Program-made: the position numbers and the translations under genes
DNA from: Chaetorhynchus papuensis
Taxonomy: Eukaryota; Chordata; Aves; Passeriformes; Rhipiduridae
Direction: 5' to 3'
DNA: 64,000 bases
Assembly (NCBI GenBank): GCA_013396525.1
Contig: VWYX01000251.1
Location: 186,001-250,000, forward strand
Notes under the pieces: model-generated
The model's input: only the letters and a program-made list of their open reading frames with translations
Told to the model about the DNA's origin: nothing
Database searches by the model: none
In this document: positions 28,501-43,500 of the stretch, piece by piece
How positions within the stretch are numbered: the first letter of the stretch is position 1
How the letters are laid out: each line of letters begins with the position of its first letter

Positions 28501-31500
28501 CACTCTGAGATCAGGTAAAAACACATGGCATTGTTTTCAATATCAGCACTACAACCCATTACTATTTTCACTGTTTAACCTTAACCATGAGTTGTCATGG
28601 AAATGCAACTAGGGCCTCAAGCAACCCTGACACTTCTCTCTGATTCTTCAGGAGAGAACTGTATTCCATCTTAATAGATTTAGCTGCTTTCTTGGGATAA
28701 TAAAAGCCTAAAGACTAAAACCATAAAGATTAATCTTGCAATTTATGGTAAAATACTACAGTATAATTAAAAACAAGCTATTATCAACTATTTATTCCTT
28801 CACACCTTATTTTTAAAAGACCACATTTCTCAAACTGCATACAAGGGGGCTTTCACTTTCAGCATTAGTGTCTGGCAGGAACAGGGGACAAATGGGCAAT
28901 TTAAATATTTATCTTTGTCACTCCATAAACAAAACACAATCCCACGCAGATCTAGCGGAGCCAGTGCTGTCTCCTGGACTGTAAGTCTGCAACATCGCTC
29001 ATTTCTTTGCAGTAAGAGGTATACTAAAACATTTCTCTTTTGAAATTTATCAAATATTTCATCTTAATATATTTCGATAACTGCCAAAACTTTACTCCTG
29101 AACTTAAAGCTACTTATGTATTACTCATTCATATACACTGATGCTTTAGTCAGAAGCTATGGGGAAAGCAAAAATGTCTTTTAATCAAAACTAGAATGCA
29201 AAACTGCAGTGTAAAACCTGTATGTTGCTGTTTTCATTAGCACGCCGTCGTCCTTCCACCCTGCTGATAGTGATGGTCTGTCCAATCACATCTATTGTGC
29301 CAGATATCCGCCTGCAACACAGGACAAACCAGAATCAACAAGGAGAACAAGAAAAGGGGGGAAAAAAGAGAAAAATAAAGAGAAGAAAGCCTTATGGACT
29401 TCTCTCATTCTAAATGGCAAAAGTTCTTTCTTCTGTAGAAAATATAAAAGACTCTTTCTGAAGAACACTAAAGGTGCTCCATTTGATGAACTATATAGAA
29501 CAAGTGTATAGAACTACACAATACAGCAATAAAGACTCCTTTAATAAACAAAGGCATACTCTACAGCAGCCTCCTTCCACCCCATAAAAGATACTACTTC
29601 TGCTCTTCTGTTCAGAAAAAACAAGAACTAAACAAAAAGATCACAAAGCTTCAGTAAGAAAATAATATATTAAGCAGAACTTTCACAAAAATCTAATGTA
29701 AAATAGCTATAAACTATTAATTAGAAGTAATTTCTAAATTGCATTAAACCATAATGAAGGATTCCATGGAAGATCAAACAAAGGTAAGCTAGAAGAAAAA
29801 ACATAAGCATAGAAGAAAAAACATAAGCATAAAACATAAACACTAAAATTCAAAGTATAATTAACCATAGGGGAATATGCTGACACAAAAGAAGTACTCC
29901 AGACACCAGATCAGAGAATATGAGAAATACCTGAATGTCACCTAGTAAAACTAAAACCTGACATTTGTGACAATAAGAATCACTATTTTGAAGAGAGGAA
30001 TAATCCAAAGTACAGTGAACTTTCCTGTTATCAGCCCTAAAACACCAGAAACCAAGGTTTAAAGGAAATGTATAACCCTTATGCAGATAAAACAAAACCG
30101 ATCTGTAAAAGTTATAAAATCCAGGTTGGACTAAGGCCTTGAGCAACCTGGTCTAGGGGAGATGTCCCTTTACATGGCAGGGGAGGTTGGGGAGATGATC
30201 TTTAAGGTCCATTCCAACCCTTTAACATTCTATGATTCTGTGATTCTCCCTGCTCTACAGGCCATTGTTGATTTCTAAAAGACATTAAAAAGTAGGATTC
30301 ACCTAGGTCATCTTTGTTAGAAAATGAGGTACAAAACTACAGTGCTAATGGGTAAGAGAAACAAAAGCACATCTGTGTCTCACCTGTAAGGGAAACCACA
30401 GCACATTAAACTGATAATATTTACCAAGAGCATGATCTATAACAGTAAAAGACTGGAAAAAACCTTCCTGAAATTTCCATAGAAACAAATCCATAGGAAG
30501 AAAAAAATACTTCTAGTTTCAGAAGACAAGTTCATGTCTTTTTTGCATCTAGTGTATTACTAACCACATGAGTACAAATATTAGGGAGAACAACTGTAAG
30601 TTGGAATTACAGGCTCAGAGTTTTTCCAGACTGATAGCTTGGACTCCAATTGCTGATACCTAGATTCCAAGGCAACTGAAAAAGACACAGCAGACACCAG
30701 GGCATGAAGGAACAGTTAGATCTCCCAGAGATAATCTGAAGTTCCTTAGCAGACTGCATACTTAGGATGATCTAAATGCCTGTCCCCTGAGCTTTTCAGT
30801 ATCTGGGTTTAGAGCTTCCTCCTGGATCTTAAAGCAAGCTTATTAAGGACAATAGTTCAGAGTTTAAAAAAAAACCCCAAAAAACCCCAAACAAAACCAG
30901 TGCAATGGTACAAGAGTCTGAGAACATACCTGCAAAATAAAACAGTATATACTATACAGCAATATATACTACACAATGATAACACAAATTTAAGAAATTC
31001 TCTGGTCTTCTAATACCCCATCCTAGAAGTTAGATTGTTCCAATAATCAACACCTGCTTTTCTAAATTTCTCCAGTGGTCTTGCATGGCCTTCCAGCACT
31101 GCTAAACTGGATTATTATTTTGCTTTAAGTAACTAAATTGAAAACATAGGTATTATAAAACAGTTGCTAAAACAACTGCTTTCATCATCTCAGTCTTCAC
31201 TGACAGTGCATTTGGTTTTAGAGTTCTAAGACACTTGTTCTCCTCCATCACCGGTATCTTCTCTTAATTATCTAAACCAAATCCTAGAAAACTCATTTTA
31301 CCTAGCTTTAGTCCTTGTGTAAAACAGATGACACTACTCCACAGCCTGGCTCACTCCACTGATTTACAGGGCTCCCACTTGGGAGTGATGTAACACAGCA
31401 AGAATCAAGACTCTTCCTTTCTTGTACTGTTTGCACACTGCCAGCAACTCTTAAAATCAGCACTGAAAACACACACAGTGACACCAATGCAAGAGTACTG

Positions 31501-34500
31501 GGCATTAAAGCAATATATGCCTCAACCATACTACAATAATGTTAATTTTGGCTTGGGAAGCAGCACAAACACACCACTGCAATATCAAATGAAGCAAACC
31601 TAGATTACCAATTAGTTGATTCCTAGACATGAATTTTACTGAAATAAATGGAGCTTTCCCTTAATTTAGATTGTGAAGAGTATACCTGTGCTCACTCTCA
31701 CTGAGACAGTACTTTATAATTATTACATAAATAATGTTGTATAGTGTTATGCCCACTGTTCTTCCCAACAACTGCCAAGAGATTTAATTTTCATAATGAT
31801 GGATGAGTTCGGGAAATTGCCATCATACCTTGGACTTGACAAATTCTCTATTTCCAAGACTGCAATAATGGTTTCATTGAGTACTCCACTGAAAGAGCTT
31901 GAAATTGAACATGAGGAAGCATAGATTCAGTTGCAAATGAAGCAGCAGATGACACCTCGAAACACAGGTAAAGTCACACACACGAAGTCACAGCAAGCTG
32001 GCACAAGGAGAAATTTCCAAGACTCCCTAGACATTATCTAGAGTCCTGATAAGATGCTAAGCAGGCATCACTCTGTTTCTGTCTCAGTGCCATAAGAAAA
32101 GAAAAGAAAAAGAAGGGCTTGGTTTGTCCCTTACGCAATCAAGGCACCTGGGATACAGATGCATTCCCAGTGGATCCACTGAAACATGAAAAGGCAATCC
32201 ACACGTGTGGGATGCACATGAACCCACAGCAGAGTTCATACAAAGTGTAGCTTGAAAGGAACATTCCAGCAACTCTGAGTTATTTCACTCCAATTAGAGA
32301 ATGGTTATTTATGAGTTATTTGCACTAAGAATACCACTCTCCATGGAGATTAATTCAGAAAGATAACTCAATCTCATTTGGCAAGCTGAATTTAGATTCT
32401 ACAGAGCAAAGAGAAAAGAGGGGAAAAAAGAAGAAGAAAAAAAAGAAGGCAAACCCAGTTATTTTCCAAGTTCATAGCTTCAGAAATCCTTATCCTTACC
32501 ACAGATAAAGTAAATAATCTGCTTTTGGAACACCCCCATATGACTCTTCAGAATTCAGAAACAGATTAACTACTGGAGGCCACATTTATTTAGTAGACTT
32601 ACACTATAGCCTAATACATATGGAATCATAGTACGCTTCAATATGTTCTTTTCTTCTTCCTTGTTTCGCTTATGTATTTTATGTCTTATTTTCCTCCTCT
32701 TGAGGACAGCCTCAACTTTGCTGAGCTCACCACTGATTGATATAAATAAGAATTTACTACAGAAACCATTTGTGTAGAAAATAGACTTTTTTTCAGAATA
32801 ATATCTGAGTATCCTTTACTTAGTCTTGCAAGGCTAGTTAATGAAACAAGAGAAACTGGTACTTTTCCATAGTAATGAAAGATCAGAAATCTATTTTCTA
32901 TAAAAAAATCTGTTTACAGAAAGCCCTGAGCACAGATAAAGCTGACAAATAGCCCACTGGACTAATTTCTCTGAAAGCAAAACCCATTTAAATGTAATGT
33001 ACACTTTAGTAAAAGCATAAATGGAGGTTAAAACCAAAAAAACTTCTGACAGAAATAAGTTTTGTGATGGAGAGCTTCTCTAGGTATTACCTGAATGAGA
33101 AAATACAAGCTTTTACAGCCAGCTTATAAATGAAACTTATGCTTATTTCTCTACTACTAAAAAAAAACTGTCTCACAGTCCTTGAAAAATGACATAAGGA
33201 AAAGCACTGGTCTGAAAAAAAACCAACTTCTATGAAGCAATTGGTTAGGACACATTTGAAACATATCAAAGCCCTCTTCATGGTCCAGAAAGCACTGTAG
33301 TCAAAAGAGGTTCCTTCAGGTTTTTACTACAATTATGACTATGCACACAATAAATCTTTAACTAACTCCCTCTAGAGAACAAAGATTTTATTTTATACCA
33401 TAGTTTGTATACGATGTCCATTTACTAAACTGTTTCCACTGTGATCTAACTCCTCCTTCAGGGTTACACCACACTTTATGCACTCGACAGCCCTAAGTAT
33501 CACAGAATCAAGGCAAGAAATCCAGGTGTCATTTCTAAACAACTAGTAACTCAGCTATGATTAAGACAGCCACTGTTCAAGCAAAATTTCCCAGAGACAC
33601 ACTGTATGAACAAGCACTGATTTTTTTCTTTGAATTACACATTTAGGATGCAATTCTAGTGAATTAGCAACATTCATTTGCTGGTGAGCAATAATACTGT
33701 TCCTATTTTGTCAACTACAACTTCCATATTGGTAACGAGTAATATTATTGCTAGACCTCAAAGGTTTTTTGGGTTTTTTTGAGACAATTTGCAATCACAT
33801 GCAAGCATCTGCTGTACTCAAATCAAAAAGGTAAAAACATAAGCACAAAATTATTTTAATGTTCGTTTACAAACAAATGAAGAAAAGTAAACACCACCAT
33901 CTGTCCCCAGACTGGCAACTGAAGTGCAATATGTAATGCAACGTCCATGTGTAAAATCATCCATGAAGCAATATTACAGCCCTGACTAGTAAGTGAGGAA
34001 CTAAAATGTTAAATGAGCATCATGCCCTGAATTGTTTTCCCCCTTCACCTTAATTCCCATGATTGGTCCCTCCTGTATTGTTCCTACCACTTTCTGATGC
34101 CTGAACTGGCTTTTCTGGAGGCAGTGTTTGTCTGTGACTGAGAAGAGCTGCTGCTTTTTCTGGTGAGGTAAATTGCCTAGATCTTTCTGTTTTCTTACCA
34201 ATCCCCACACCAATGCTGCTATACCAAATTGTTATCAGTCTTCTCTCCCTTACATAAAATATATCAAATACTGCTAGAAGCCAAGAGAATTTTTACTGCT
34301 ACATGAGAAATGCTTCCAGCAATTTCTCAACAAGGCTACTGCAAAGCCCACGTGGCATAACGGCAATTATTTTAAATTATTGCAGAGCTATATTGCTGAA
34401 AGTTTTCTGCCTACCTAAAATAAACTCTTTAACTAAAGAAAGAAATTAGTCCAACCCCATAAAACACTGCCTGGTTTACAGAAGTTACTAATACAGGCTT

Positions 34501-37500
34501 TTATAAACAGAAAATAGTAGATGCATTATGGAAAAGTAATTAAAGTAGAAGTATATATAATGCACACAGCTAACACATATGCACTCACTGAGCTACTCTC
34601 AGACATCTGAGCATACTTTTCTTTTGAAATCTCTTCTGACCACTTGGTAGAATTACCTTTCTTTACAGAAGAATCTATTTTAAGCAAGTGTATCCACAGA
34701 AGCAAGTATTAAATAAGGGCAGAAGTCAGTTTTGTCAACTTATAATTACAGTATTCATGCTAAATGTATACAAATGTATACAAAATGTATACAATGTATA
34801 CAAAATAACCTGTTCTACCCACAGGAATGCACAAGTGATACAATTGTCAAAGTGATATGTCACAAAGTGGCATGTCAAAATAAATGTTAAAAACTGACGC
34901 AGTTGTTGTAACTGCAAATTTCACACAACCTCAGAATCTACACAATGCATTTTTTCTACAACTTTAAACTTTACTACATTTTAATATCCTGGTCACTAAA
35001 TACTTCCAGTTTAGAGGTTCTCTGTCCACCACCGAGATGAACAAAGAATTGAAATCCTGTAACAAAATCTATGCTAGATATAGATTTGGAACCCTTACCC
35101 TGTGAACATTACATTCCAGTTTGAGAACTGTTACAAGAACACCATACATTAAAAGCAATTCAGAAAAGCAAATTTAAAAAATAGCTACAGGGTTGGAACA
35201 AAGTTTGAAAGACTTCTTGTTTCTTTGACAAAGAAAAATAGAAAACCAAAGAACTAAAATCTACTAAACACAGAGCAGCATAACCTGATAGTTCAGAGAA
35301 AAATTTAGGCTACCAGAAGGAATATTCTAGAAGTGAACGAAAAGTGCAGGCAAGGGTATGATTGATTCCCCGTGCCCAAGAAAAATACATCTGGGTGCTG
35401 AACTGACTCTTACTGGCTGGAATAATTGAACACAAGTGCCTCTAAATTAGTCAAGGTACTTATGGATGCAGTGCTAAAGACAGGTCATAGCTCCTAATCT
35501 TTAATGGTTGATGATGGAAGTGTACAGCCTGTTCTACCTTTCTTACCACTGTTTGTAACATGACGGGAATATAACGGCTTTTAATATGCACAGAACCAAA
35601 ACTTCTAAACGGGATTGCTAAATAACTGAAGTAAAACAGAAGCATGGATTCATCCTAAGCCAAGTGCCAGATATCAAACAGCAGTGGCTTAGATACAAAA
35701 GACAGAACTTACTAAAGCCTGGGGCTGGGAGAAGAACCCCACTAAGGAAAACATTACTCTCATTTCAAAGAAAGTATAACAAAATATTCAATTACAGAGA
35801 AACTATAGCTGCCTTGCAGAAAAGATACTAGGATCCAGGAATTCTTCCACTTGTTAAAGTCATAGCTGTCAGATTCCATCTTGTTTAACTGAAAAAATGA
35901 GTTAGCTAATTCAGGTGCTAATAAGGACCCTAACTAGAAATATTATGAAGGCAAATCTAATTATACACAGAAAACACAGTGTCATAAATCAACAACTGGA
36001 TTTTGTAACTGTGCTGTTACTTGGTCCTGCTGGTTTTTCTCCCCTTTTCTTCTACTTTTTCCTTAATAGCCAAGAAGGTATTAGCATAGCATAGCCAAGA
36101 AGGTAGTAACATAATATTCATGAGTGATTATGCTAAACAGAATTAGGATACCTCTACCCCTCTTTTCTACCTGTTACAGAAACATGGTTTCCTTTTTTCC
36201 TACAAAAATCATAAACTTCAAAGGCATAGAGGTAACAGTACAGAAAGTTATTTGGTCAGGAGTTACAGCTAACTGACCTGTTTGATGGAATTCCTGATTT
36301 GAATAAGGCAGGAGGAGATGTGAAATCAGGTTTGGTCGACTGCACTGCCAACTCTTTCTCCAAATTTCCAGTTCTGCCCTGCTGTACCTTCAAAATAATG
36401 TTTCATCATTAGTTTACTCTCACAAGTGTAGTAGCTCCAACAGTCAACATAACAAATAGCCAACACAAAAAGAAACTAAGTCCAACTTCATTCAGAATTT
36501 CAAAAACTGTCACCTCTGCACAGCTAGCAAAATTATGTATTTTGTATTGATGTATTACTTAAGTATTCTGTTTAATATATGTAAGAATCAATATCCCAGA
36601 GAATGAATTGTTACAGACGATCCAACAGTTTAAATATTTATTTTCCTAGCATTTCATTTGTATGTGAACAGACCAAACTGATTTTCTTGAAGAATCTCCT
36701 GTATGAACAAAATCACATCTTAATTTTTAAAAGAAGGAAACTTATTTAAAAAAACTTCATAATCTTAACAGAGATATCTAACAAGCCTGCTATCCACTAC
36801 CAACAAGCTATGAGATGAGAAACTTGAATGGATTCTCCATCTGCCTCACTGATCATGAGATCTAGTAACCACTTAATTTCCGAGTCATACCAGGAAGCCA
36901 CCTCATACACTGGGTTATGTAAACTGTAAAAGATTTTTCATTAGTTCAGACTGAATACTTCAGAAACACCCTGTTGTTTCTGAAGTACTGCAAAATTCCA
37001 GACACTTTTTTTTTATTAAAGCCATTCAAAACCTTTGGTGCAAGCACATCAAGTATTGTTTTACTTCAGCAGCAGCTATATGTGGAAAAAAAACTACATG
37101 GGTTAGCATTAAAGACAAATATATACTGATTCAATTTTTAAAGTCACTCCCACTGCACCAGCTACATCACTCTATGTAGCTAGTTCACTCATGCTAGAAC
37201 ATTGTATAAACTGTAATCTCACACCTTGCAGGCAAGTGAACTATGTTTCTGCAGAATCTCACTTCAAAACATGGGCACATTTCTCCCAAACCCACAAAAA
37301 TGCACATCAATAGTTAAAATTCATTAAAAAATTAATTAATGTTTCCTATCCAGAAATATAAGGGGGAAAAGGTGTAAGTATCTGAAAAAGACTTCTACAA
37401 ATTAATGAGTAACTGGCAAATATAGGAGACATTCTTGCAAATTACAGGAGATTAATATAAATTACAAGTAAATATCATGTAAATTACATGAGACGGTTTC

Positions 37501-40500
37501 AGAAGAGAAGGAAAAACAGTTAGTGAAATTAATAATTATATGTAAACTCCTTGTAAAACATGACGAACTCTTGCAATACAATTATTACCTGCGCTGTTTG
37601 ATCTCTAGAGTCAATATTGAGCTAGAAATAGGGGAAGTGTTGGATTGGACTACTTATCCTTCTTCCTTCAGAACATTTCAGAGAAGTTTGAGATTACAGT
37701 CAATTGCAAATTGTAACTCCAATTGTCCACTATTTCTACTGTCCCACAGCAGCATTATAATGATAACTGAGGAAGGCATAAAGCCCCAGAGACCTGATCT
37801 ATTCTTGCTAAAATAAAATCAAAATAACTGAATTTCCTCAAGTAGCATATAAGAGAAAACAAAAACACCCATCTGCAATAGACAGCTCTGTATCTGCAAT
37901 TGACAGGAGTACACAGAAGAAAGAAACAGTTCCAAGTTACTTCAATAACAGTTCAAGAACAAAAATTACTACATATTGAGAATAAGTAAAATAAATAACC
38001 TTTGTATTATAATTTTAATTTTAGTGTCAAACAAATGAGTAAATGAGAAACTGAGAAGCTAAAAAAAGGTTCAATCCTTAAGATAAATGCTGTCATGTAG
38101 ATCTTTCTATTCTCTGAAAATCAGCATTTCTGAAGGGAAGAACTATTATACATAATTTGATTTATTGTCTGCTAACCCCAGAAGGACAACACAAAAACAT
38201 GGAAGATTGATTTTCATATCAGAGTTGTCAAGGATAACTGTTACAAAACACAGTAAGAGCTACAACGCCACAGGAAAAATAAACATGCCATAATCTACAA
38301 AAACTTCCCCACCACATCCGCACAAATTCTTTAATCTGCACGAATGTATGCACTACAACTACAAATAAACCACTACATCAAGAAAAACTAATTTCACTGG
38401 GAAATTTGTTAGTTCACCAGGCCACTAACTCACATGCTTGCAGAAGAGTGACGAACAAAGCAACACTTTTTAATCCGCATTTTGTGACATATACAGAAAG
38501 TCACTGATGTAAGATGAGAGTATGAAATAATGGCTGTGTCCATATCAGTTGTTCTTCTATCAGTCTGTGCTGGCATGGGAAGCAATACTCAAGAAAAATG
38601 AGAGCAACCAACAAAATTTTACTAAAATTCACCTTAAAAAGATGGTATCTGCCATCGAGAATCTCTGCACTTGGTCTTACTTCCATAGCTTTGTCTTCAG
38701 CCTAAGTTAAATAACACATTGCCCATTAAGATACCATACAACTCTTAAATGATGGGCCACAATCTCAATAAAGGGACAGATGCAATCTAGCTGTAGCTGT
38801 CTGTCACACTATCCACACAATTGCCAGTGAAGCAACACAGTAACACTCGAGGTTCAGGGGGGGACTCAGGTGCAAACTCTAACAAATGTACTGAACCAGG
38901 CAGAACAAGCTTAGGGCACACAAGCAGCTTTACAGGGAAAAGAAACACGAACAATACAAACAAAGCACTACTTACCGTAATTTTATTTGTGGTTGAGGTA
39001 ACTGGCAAAATTTCAAGACCCATTCGTATTCTCTTTTGTTTTTCACAGTAAGCTTTCCAAGTATCTTCATTGAAGCCATAATTAAAATAATCTGAGAGAT
39101 CAGCCCCTTTAAGTAGAGAAGCATAGGTTTTTTAGGACGTTACAAAGTTCATCTTTTCTCCACTAAACATATATACACACCTCTATTTAGAGTATCAAAA
39201 CTGAACAGGTATTGGTCTAAAAAAAGCACAACTGAAATGCACAATTCATTAATAGACATAGAGTATTCATGGCTAAGATCATAAAACCATTAAAATTTAG
39301 TCAGAAACAATAGATTGCCTAGCATTATGAAGTAGGGACCAAGAGTAGAGAATATCATGGGATATTATAACCCTCCATATCTTTACAATAAGATAAATAT
39401 AAGATCTATAGATTTGCTTTACGTTCAGTGAAGAACTGCTCCCTTTTGTTTTGCTTGTTCTGTATTTGACTTCTCATTTTGTTTTGGCTCCTAGTTTCAT
39501 TTGATGCCATGAAGTATTTTTATTGTAAGAGAGAGAACAGTTGTAACTCAAATGCACAGAATATATTTAATATAGCTAACAGTTCGAACACCAGATAATC
39601 ATCACAGGCTTCTTTTTTTTTCCATTTTGTAGATACTATTTGTATTACCAAAGCAATACTCAAACACTAGGAAAAAACTGTATGCAGCAGCAAGATGTAC
39701 TGCTACTAAAAAAACAATCAACGCTGGTATAATTAGAAAAGTCTGGACAGATCACTTGAGCCAATGAGACAATACAGAGGAGACTCAAGGAAAGTCTGTG
39801 TGGAAAGTCTCAGTTTCCTATTCAAGGGTCACGGTTGTCTACATGTGAACACAATCTAGCACAGGCAGCTATGTTTCACCATTCTTCCTGCTAAGACCTG
39901 CTAGAACTATTTTCCATTTTGCTTTATCTTATGTTCCACGGCACAGAGCAATGGCAGTAATCTCCACAGAAACAGATTTCCAAGGAGAGTTCAGGATATA
40001 CAGGTATTAAAAAAATGGCCTGTCTCTTCCTCCTGACATATGATGGGGATGTGTGTTAAGAAACACAGCACACCCAAACACACTGTGGCACAGCAGGAAG
40101 GCACAAGTAACGTTGCTGCTTTTTCCAGGTTATTCTGTACAGCACCTCCTAGGGATAGGTAAGATGACATCTACATGCAGTCAATAGGAATCCCCATTAA
40201 AATAACCTACCCAACACCTACGTATCAGTTAACGTAAACCAGACATTACCTGGCTTTCTCCAAGGTTTATCTTCAAAAGAATCTAAATCTACTTCCAGAA
40301 GTGGCACACCATTAATACTCCCTGGTGCATCTAGATCCAGTCCTTTAACTTTTGCAGCACCTGTGAAGAAAACTTAAAAAGTTAGCCTTCTGTCTCTACC
40401 AAATGGAATTTTATCAGTAGCATTACACTTAAATAGAAATAAGAAGCCAGACAAATTTATCAAGAAGTCTTAAAGTAACAATTATTTCCTTAATCCAAAA

Positions 40501-43500
40501 CAATCCAACCTTTTTTTCATTTTTTACTAATATTACTGTGTAAATTTTCTTACCAGAAGATCCATAAGCTCGTCCTCCTGCCTTAATATTGAGATTCACA
40601 GGTGCTGCTCCATAACTTAAAGAAATTAACAAAAAAAGAGAATTAGACAAAGAAAACTTTTAAACCAGAAGAAAACACAAAACAAGAGAGAGCTAGATCC
40701 AGAAACAAATTGGACCCAGGCTCAGTCACCATCCTGAATCTCTAGCTTTCCAAGCTGGTAACTGTAAAAGTAAAGAGATCAGCCTAGGAGGAAGAGAGAG
40801 TACCTTTCTATGCTCAGTAGCAACTTCTCCAACTAATATACAGTAGTGAAGCAAGTCCCAGTCACTCTTCCTGAGTTGAAAGGATAAAGACCTTGATAGA
40901 AACAAGAATGGACAGAACCAGAAGAAGAGAGAGAAAGGAAAAATGCAGTTCATATATGGATACAGATGACAGTCTGGGGATTAGAGTAAAAAAAAATAAA
41001 CTTAAAAAAAAGGGAAAGGTTTAGATGGATAATTTTCTCTTTTCGTAATTATTCCATTTAATTTGTACAGAAGTGGAAAATACAAGCATTTCTCTAAAAT
41101 GACTGAAGTGCTGTTTCAATGTACTTCTAGTAATCGTCTATCCTTGTGACCAACAGAAAAGAAAGTAATTTTTCACTTTCTAAAATACTTGAGTTTTCTT
41201 CACAAAAATGCACTCAGAAATCTAACTACTGAATAGATTTAACTATCTTAGGAATTACAGTACTGTCCATTTGTAACATTAAGAGCTAGCTCTCCCTACC
41301 ATTTGTGTGCAAGGTAACTTATCCTCACAGGTGACCCATTAACATCATGAGATTAGCATACAATTAGGCAGCCAGGGTATACTTTACAGTATCCACTTTC
41401 ATGCAGTTCTAGTTTTCTCTCAGGTGCCACAACAGCACAAAACTGGCACAAAACATTTACCCTTCTGATCTGCCACACAACTGTATTTGTGCATTTTGTC
41501 AAACAAATCTATTGGGTTTTTTTAAAACTGCAATTGACTACTATATGAAAAATTGTTTAATCCTATAAAATAAGATTTGTTCTACTGCAGTTAAAATGAA
41601 CAGCAATGTTCAGTTTGTTTTAGATTACTGCCCTTCCATGAACTTTCCGCCCAATGTGCCCAGAAAAAAAGGTTTTACAGAAAACAGGCTATTCTATATA
41701 AAACTTTCTACTCTAATGAGATTTAGGATCATATGCTCATTGTTTCCTGTATACATGGAAAGAGCATCAGCAAATCCACTGAGAATATAAATCTAGTTCT
41801 GCTTTAGTACCACAAAATTTGAAGTCACTGCCTAGACCACAAGAATACTGCAAGTTACTGAAAGCAGAAAAGTAAAGAACTGAAAGAATAGCGGTTTTTT
41901 ATATTACATTGATTTGCACAGTATTTTAGCATATGAAATACTGAAAGTTTAAAAATACTATGTTTCAAACAGGAGTAAATCACCTGCATTCTAAATGATA
42001 TACATGAGTCAGATCTACCTGCAGACCTGTCAGAATTCTATCAAGAAATGGCACCCTAGAAACTATGGTGTTAATAAGCATAAAAATACTAGGATTGCCA
42101 AGAAAAACAACTGAACCATTTCCCTCAGAAAATTTCCATGCAATGAAAAATATTATTTCATAATTTTGGGTAAAATTAGTACTGTACAAAAGTGTTCAAG
42201 GAAAAACAAGCCCTTTTTCAAGATCAGAAGGGATATGAGGCAATAAAAGCAGCAAGAACAGTACAAATGCCTAAACCATGATCTTGAGAAATAATCTCCA
42301 GAGACTCACAGCTCCATCCTTAAAATCTTATTTGAGAACATCACTAGGGATTGAAACTACAGAGGTCTAATTAGAACTGTATCCACTACAAACAGGATGA
42401 GGAACAAACACTTCTCATGTTCTTGCCACTCTATCCTTTGCAGCAACAATGTCACTGTCACAGTAAAGACCCTAAAATGCTATATAACATTCCCATTCCA
42501 TAATAAAAACCAACTCACTCCTTTACAAACTTAATACAATTATTTCTCAAAATCTGAAAACACAATTTAAACTCATACAAAACTCTTCCTTGTACTCCAC
42601 TGACTTAATTTCACTTGTTTTCAAGCCGCTGTATCATTAAAAACATGTTAAAGAGCTGAAAAAATTCTTAATTGACAGTAATTACGCATACAACTTGACA
42701 TTTTTGGCAAGTATTAAATGGCAAATATGTGGCAAAAATAAAGATAAAAATAGAAAATAAATTTTAAAATATAAATATAAAAAATGACAAATAAATGGCA
42801 AGTATGAAAGAGACTGCATTAATAATTAAATATAATCTGAAAAGTTTCCCCAGTTAATGTTTGCAAATAACTTACCTAAACTGTGGAGCTCCTGTCTTAA
42901 TATCCCCTATGGTGACTTGAACATCATCTTCATCATCATCACTATCACTATCACTGTCATCCTCAGCCTCTGCCACCTTCTACGAAAGAAAAAGTCACTG
43001 CTTAGACAAAAAAGCAGCCACTTACCTTCACAATGGAAAAACAATCCAGACAAAACTATCCATTCTACAAATCTTTGAAAGGAAATTCTCCTATTCCTAG
43101 ACATTAGAATTGAGTAGTATTAACAGTAAATTTAGGAGGCTACAAGCATCTGCAACATCTAAATCAAAATAGAGAAGTGTCTTTAATACTAAGTTCAGTT
43201 TCTCAAGCATAAAAGAGTTTCCACTATCTAATATCCTTCTTCCCTCTATCTAGCTCATACACACTAGTTCTACTCTTACCCTGTCATTCAGGAAAGAACT
43301 AAAAGATAGGCAAGACTGGCTTCTTGCCATCATCAATTATATATCCCGAGTAACTCACGTAAATGTTTTTCCAGTTGATGATGAACACTGCACTTCAGAG
43401 AAATCTATTTAGTTCCTAACATCAGTAAGGTACATAAAGCTTACTGAGACATTTCAGCAAACAGACTGAAAAATCAGATACAAGAGCATGCTGTATGCTG

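Larger units (their letters stand above)
29312..34048 (-). other. FIP1L1: FIP1L1 intron 10
   Basis: A 4.7-kb intron with a 20-base tandem duplication at 29791-29830 and a CR1 tail at about 30116-30248. I searched it by eye for a second copy of the exon 10 coding motif (GKWQDRY-like) and found none. Confidence 0.8.

Noticed and set aside
29312..34048. Possible second, intact copy of FIP1L1 exon 10
   Set aside because: I searched for codons for GKWQD-like sequence next to splice sites on the minus strand and found none. By-eye search only.
34001..34213. 70-codon minus-strand frame overlapping FIP1L1 exon 10
   Set aside because: It is a different frame from the homologous one and runs through both splice sites, so it is a shadow frame.
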